A stretch of 64,000 nt of DNA from Rhizobiaceae bacterium (GTDB lineage Bacteria; Pseudomonadota; Alphaproteobacteria; Rhizobiales; Rhizobiaceae). Each line of letters opens with the position of its first letter. Position 1 is the stretch's first letter. The DNA lies in NCBI GenBank assembly GCA_905339215.1, contig CAJPFN010000014.1, forward strand, positions 331,547-395,546, in the 5' to 3' direction. Under the pieces are notes generated by a model that was not told where the DNA came from, did not search any database, and saw only the letters and a program-made list of their open reading frames with translations. Position numbers and translations under genes: made by a program. Below, in pieces: positions 62,352-64,000 of this stretch.

Positions 62352-64000
62352 TCAGGAGGCGCGCAGGCGCGATCCTCGCAGCATGCCATGCTCCTCCAGC
62401 ACGGGATAGGCCATCGAGGCGAGCAACGAGTTGATCTGCTTCAGGTCGCGGATCGTGTCGAGGTGGATCGAGCTCGTCTCGACGCTCTTCGCGGTACCTT
62501 CGCCGAGCCGGGCGAAATGGTTCTGACTCGACGATTTCTCCAGGTCGCGCAGCCGGTCCTTCTCGAGCACGAGCTGGCGCGCCGTCTCCGCGTCGCGCGA
62601 GACCAGCACGTTGAAGGCGAGCCGCGCGTTGGCCAGCACCGAGCCGTGGAAGGCGAGCAGTTCCCGCCAGCCCTGGTCGGTGAACTCGACGCCGCGATCG
62701 AGCTTCTTCTTCACATGGACGAGCATGTTGCGCACGATGATGTCGCCGACCTGCTCCAGCCTGACGCAGGCGCCGATCAGTTCCTGGCAGCGCAGCGCCT
62801 CCTCTTCGGTCATCGGGTGCTGGGTGACCTTGGCGAGATAGAGCTTGATCGCGGCATGGCGGCTGTCGACGCGGTCATCGAGCGCGGCAAGCGCGGCGAT
62901 CGAGTCCCCGTCGGCCTCTTCGTAGAGGCCGATGATGCGCTGGAGCATGATCTCGATCGTCTCGCAGACGCGCACGACCTCGCGCGTCGCGTTTGCCAGC
63001 GCCTGGCTCGGCTTGTCCAGCGCGGTCTCGTCGAGTGCGCTGAGTTCCACCACGGCGAGCGCCGCTGCCGGCTCGGGCGGGGCGCCCAGCGAGACGATGC
63101 GTTGCGCTGCGTTGCTGACCAGCCCGGCGAGGACGAGTCCGCATACGGCGAGCGCCAGGTTGAAGGCAATGTGTGCGTTGACGATCTGGCCTGCCGGCGT
63201 GTCGCCGAGCATGTCGAGCGGCGGCCGCACGGCGATGACCAGGGCGAGCGCTGCGGCCGCCCCGCTGCCCCTCAGGATCAGGTTGCCGAGCGGCACGATT
63301 CGAGCCAGCGGCGGCGAGGCGCGCGACAGGAGCGCGGCGATGACGCCGCCGCCGAGATTGGCGCCGAGCACCAGCACCACGCCGAGTTCGGCCGGGACGA
63401 GGCCGCGGGCGGCGAGTGCGGCCACCAGCAGGATCGCCGCGACGCTCGAATGGAACAGCCAGGTCATGATGCCGGCCAACAGGAAGGCGGTGACCGGATC
63501 GCCCGACAGGTAGTTGACGACGACCGGCAGGATGCGGCTTTCGCGCAGCGGCTCGGAGGCCTCGCCGATCAGGCGGAGCGACAGGATGAGCAGGCCGATG
63601 CCGACCAGGATGCGGCCGAACTGACGCCATTTGCGCTGCTCGGTGGTGAAGAAGATCGTGGTGCCGGCGACGAGGCACAACGGCACCAGGATCTCCAGGT
63701 CGAAGGAGAGGATCTTGACCACGAGTGCCGAACCGAGATCGGCGCCGACCACGGCGAGCAGGCCGGCGGTGGCGCCGACGAAGCCCGAGCCGACGAAGGA
63801 GCCGACGAGCAGCGTTACGGCGGTCGCGCTTTGCAGGGCGATGGCGAGCAGCGTTCCGGCGGCGATCGCCAGCACCGGATTGCGCACGACGCCGCGTAGC
63901 CGGTGGCGAAGAATGTCGCCATAGGCGCGCTCGACGCCGGTCCTGACCATGCGCGTGGCGAACAGCAGCAGGGCAACGGCGCCGGCGAGGTGGACGAGGA
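62352..64000 (-). CDS. Na/Pi cotransporter family protein with PhoU domain, 5' partial
   Basis: The visible 549 residues contain a NptA/PF02690-type transporter: LQSATAVTLLVGSFVGSGFV (QSSA-like signature), a repeat in NLGGGVIAALLSR, and a C-terminal PhoU-like region of long helices (about the last 200 residues). It imports phosphate with sodium, or exports it, in related bacteria. Reading upstream of the Met at 63950 continues in frame with LAGAVALLLFATRMVRTGVERA, which is family sequence, so the true start lies beyond the window. Confidence 0.9.
   Translation of the reverse strand, partial: LVHLAGAVALLLFATRMVRTGVERAYGDILRHRLRGVVRNPVLAIAAGTLLAIALQSATAVTLLVGSFVGSGFVGATAGLLAVVGADLGSALVVKILSFDLEILVPLCLVAGTTIFFTTEQRKWRQFGRILVGIGLLILSLRLIGEASEPLRESRILPVVVNYLSGDPVTAFLLAGIMTWLFHSSVAAILLVAALAARGLVPAELGVVLVLGANLGGGVIAALLSRASPPLARIVPLGNLILRGSGAAAALALVIAVRPPLDMLGDTPAGQIVNAHIAFNLALAVCGLVLAGLVSNAAQRIVSLGAPPEPAAALAVVELSALDETALDKPSQALANATREVVRVCETIEIMLQRIIGLYEEADGDSIAALAALDDRVDSRHAAIKLYLAKVTQHPMTEEEALRCQELIGACVRLEQVGDIIVRNMLVHVKKKLDRGVEFTDQGWRELLAFHGSVLANARLAFNVLVSRDAETARQLVLEKDRLRDLEKSSSQNHFARLGEGTAKSVETSSIHLDTIRDLKQINSLLASMAYPVLEEHGMLRGSRLRAS

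Overview
The window is about 64 kb of GC-rich chromosomal DNA from an alphaproteobacterium, most likely order Hyphomicrobiales (Rhizobiales), in or near the Mesorhizobium/Phyllobacteriaceae group. The evidence is the ctrA-chpT-eipA neighbourhood with sciP and fliJ close by, a fused trpE(G) gene behind a Trp-codon leader peptide, choXWV choline import, a class II-like ClpS, an encoded-CCA tRNA-Met of rhizobial type, and many small palindromic intergenic repeats. The genus is inferred. No rRNA, transposase, integrase, prophage or CRISPR array is visible. The first and last genes are cut by the window edges.

Layout. 1-11.2 kb is a catabolic island: an aromatic hydroxylase, an intradiol (hydroxyquinol/catechol-type) dioxygenase and an ABM-fold protein, facing two RbsABC-type ABC importer sets that diverge around 8.4 kb, with two periplasmic binding proteins, an epimerase-like SDR and a FadR-type regulator. 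Two short SDR C-terminal remnants lie between these genes. 11.2-15.7 kb holds a diguanylate cyclase, tRNA-Met, a Gfo/Idh/MocA oxidoreductase, mnmA, sciP and a PqiA-like protein. 15.8-20.8 kb is a cell-cycle and envelope hub: fliJ, ctrA, a single-domain receiver, chpT, eipA and a coiled-coil membrane protein. The fliJ/ctrA intergenic region is dense in GANTC (CcrM) sites and TAACCAT (CtrA) boxes. 20.8-27.2 kb carries an rRNA/tRNA methyltransferase, an ArsR regulator, a HugZ-like protein, a CaiB-type CoA-transferase, an SDR, a secreted six-cysteine protein, clpS and a DUF6629-type membrane protein.

27.2-40.3 kb contains the most unusual material. A three-gene minus-strand operon (coiled-coil protein, unknown protein, AAA+ ATPase) and a two-gene plus-strand operon (DUF6638-like and DUF2333-like) flank ordinary genes (cytochrome c, rpsU, tdk, choXWV). 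A DUF559 nuclease gene there is bracketed by two direct copies of a ~190 bp repeat. I propose the five unknown genes as one undescribed membrane-associated ATPase system; this is inference.

40.3-43.7 kb has two Gly/Asp-rich secreted proteins and a tiny membrane ORF next to a NarX/NarL-type two-component pair. 43.8-64 kb is mostly core metabolism and envelope genes: fhs, arylamine N-acetyltransferase with a divergent LysR regulator, a 2H phosphoesterase, a PAP2 phosphatase, trpL-trpE(G), a CDF exporter, DUF2259, an AbrB-type membrane protein, an Fsr-type MFS pump, a SHOCT protein, a YpfJ metalloprotease, a TadG/vWA protein, an outer-membrane barrel, carA, a YqeY protein, DUF1801 and a PhoU-domain Na/Pi transporter.
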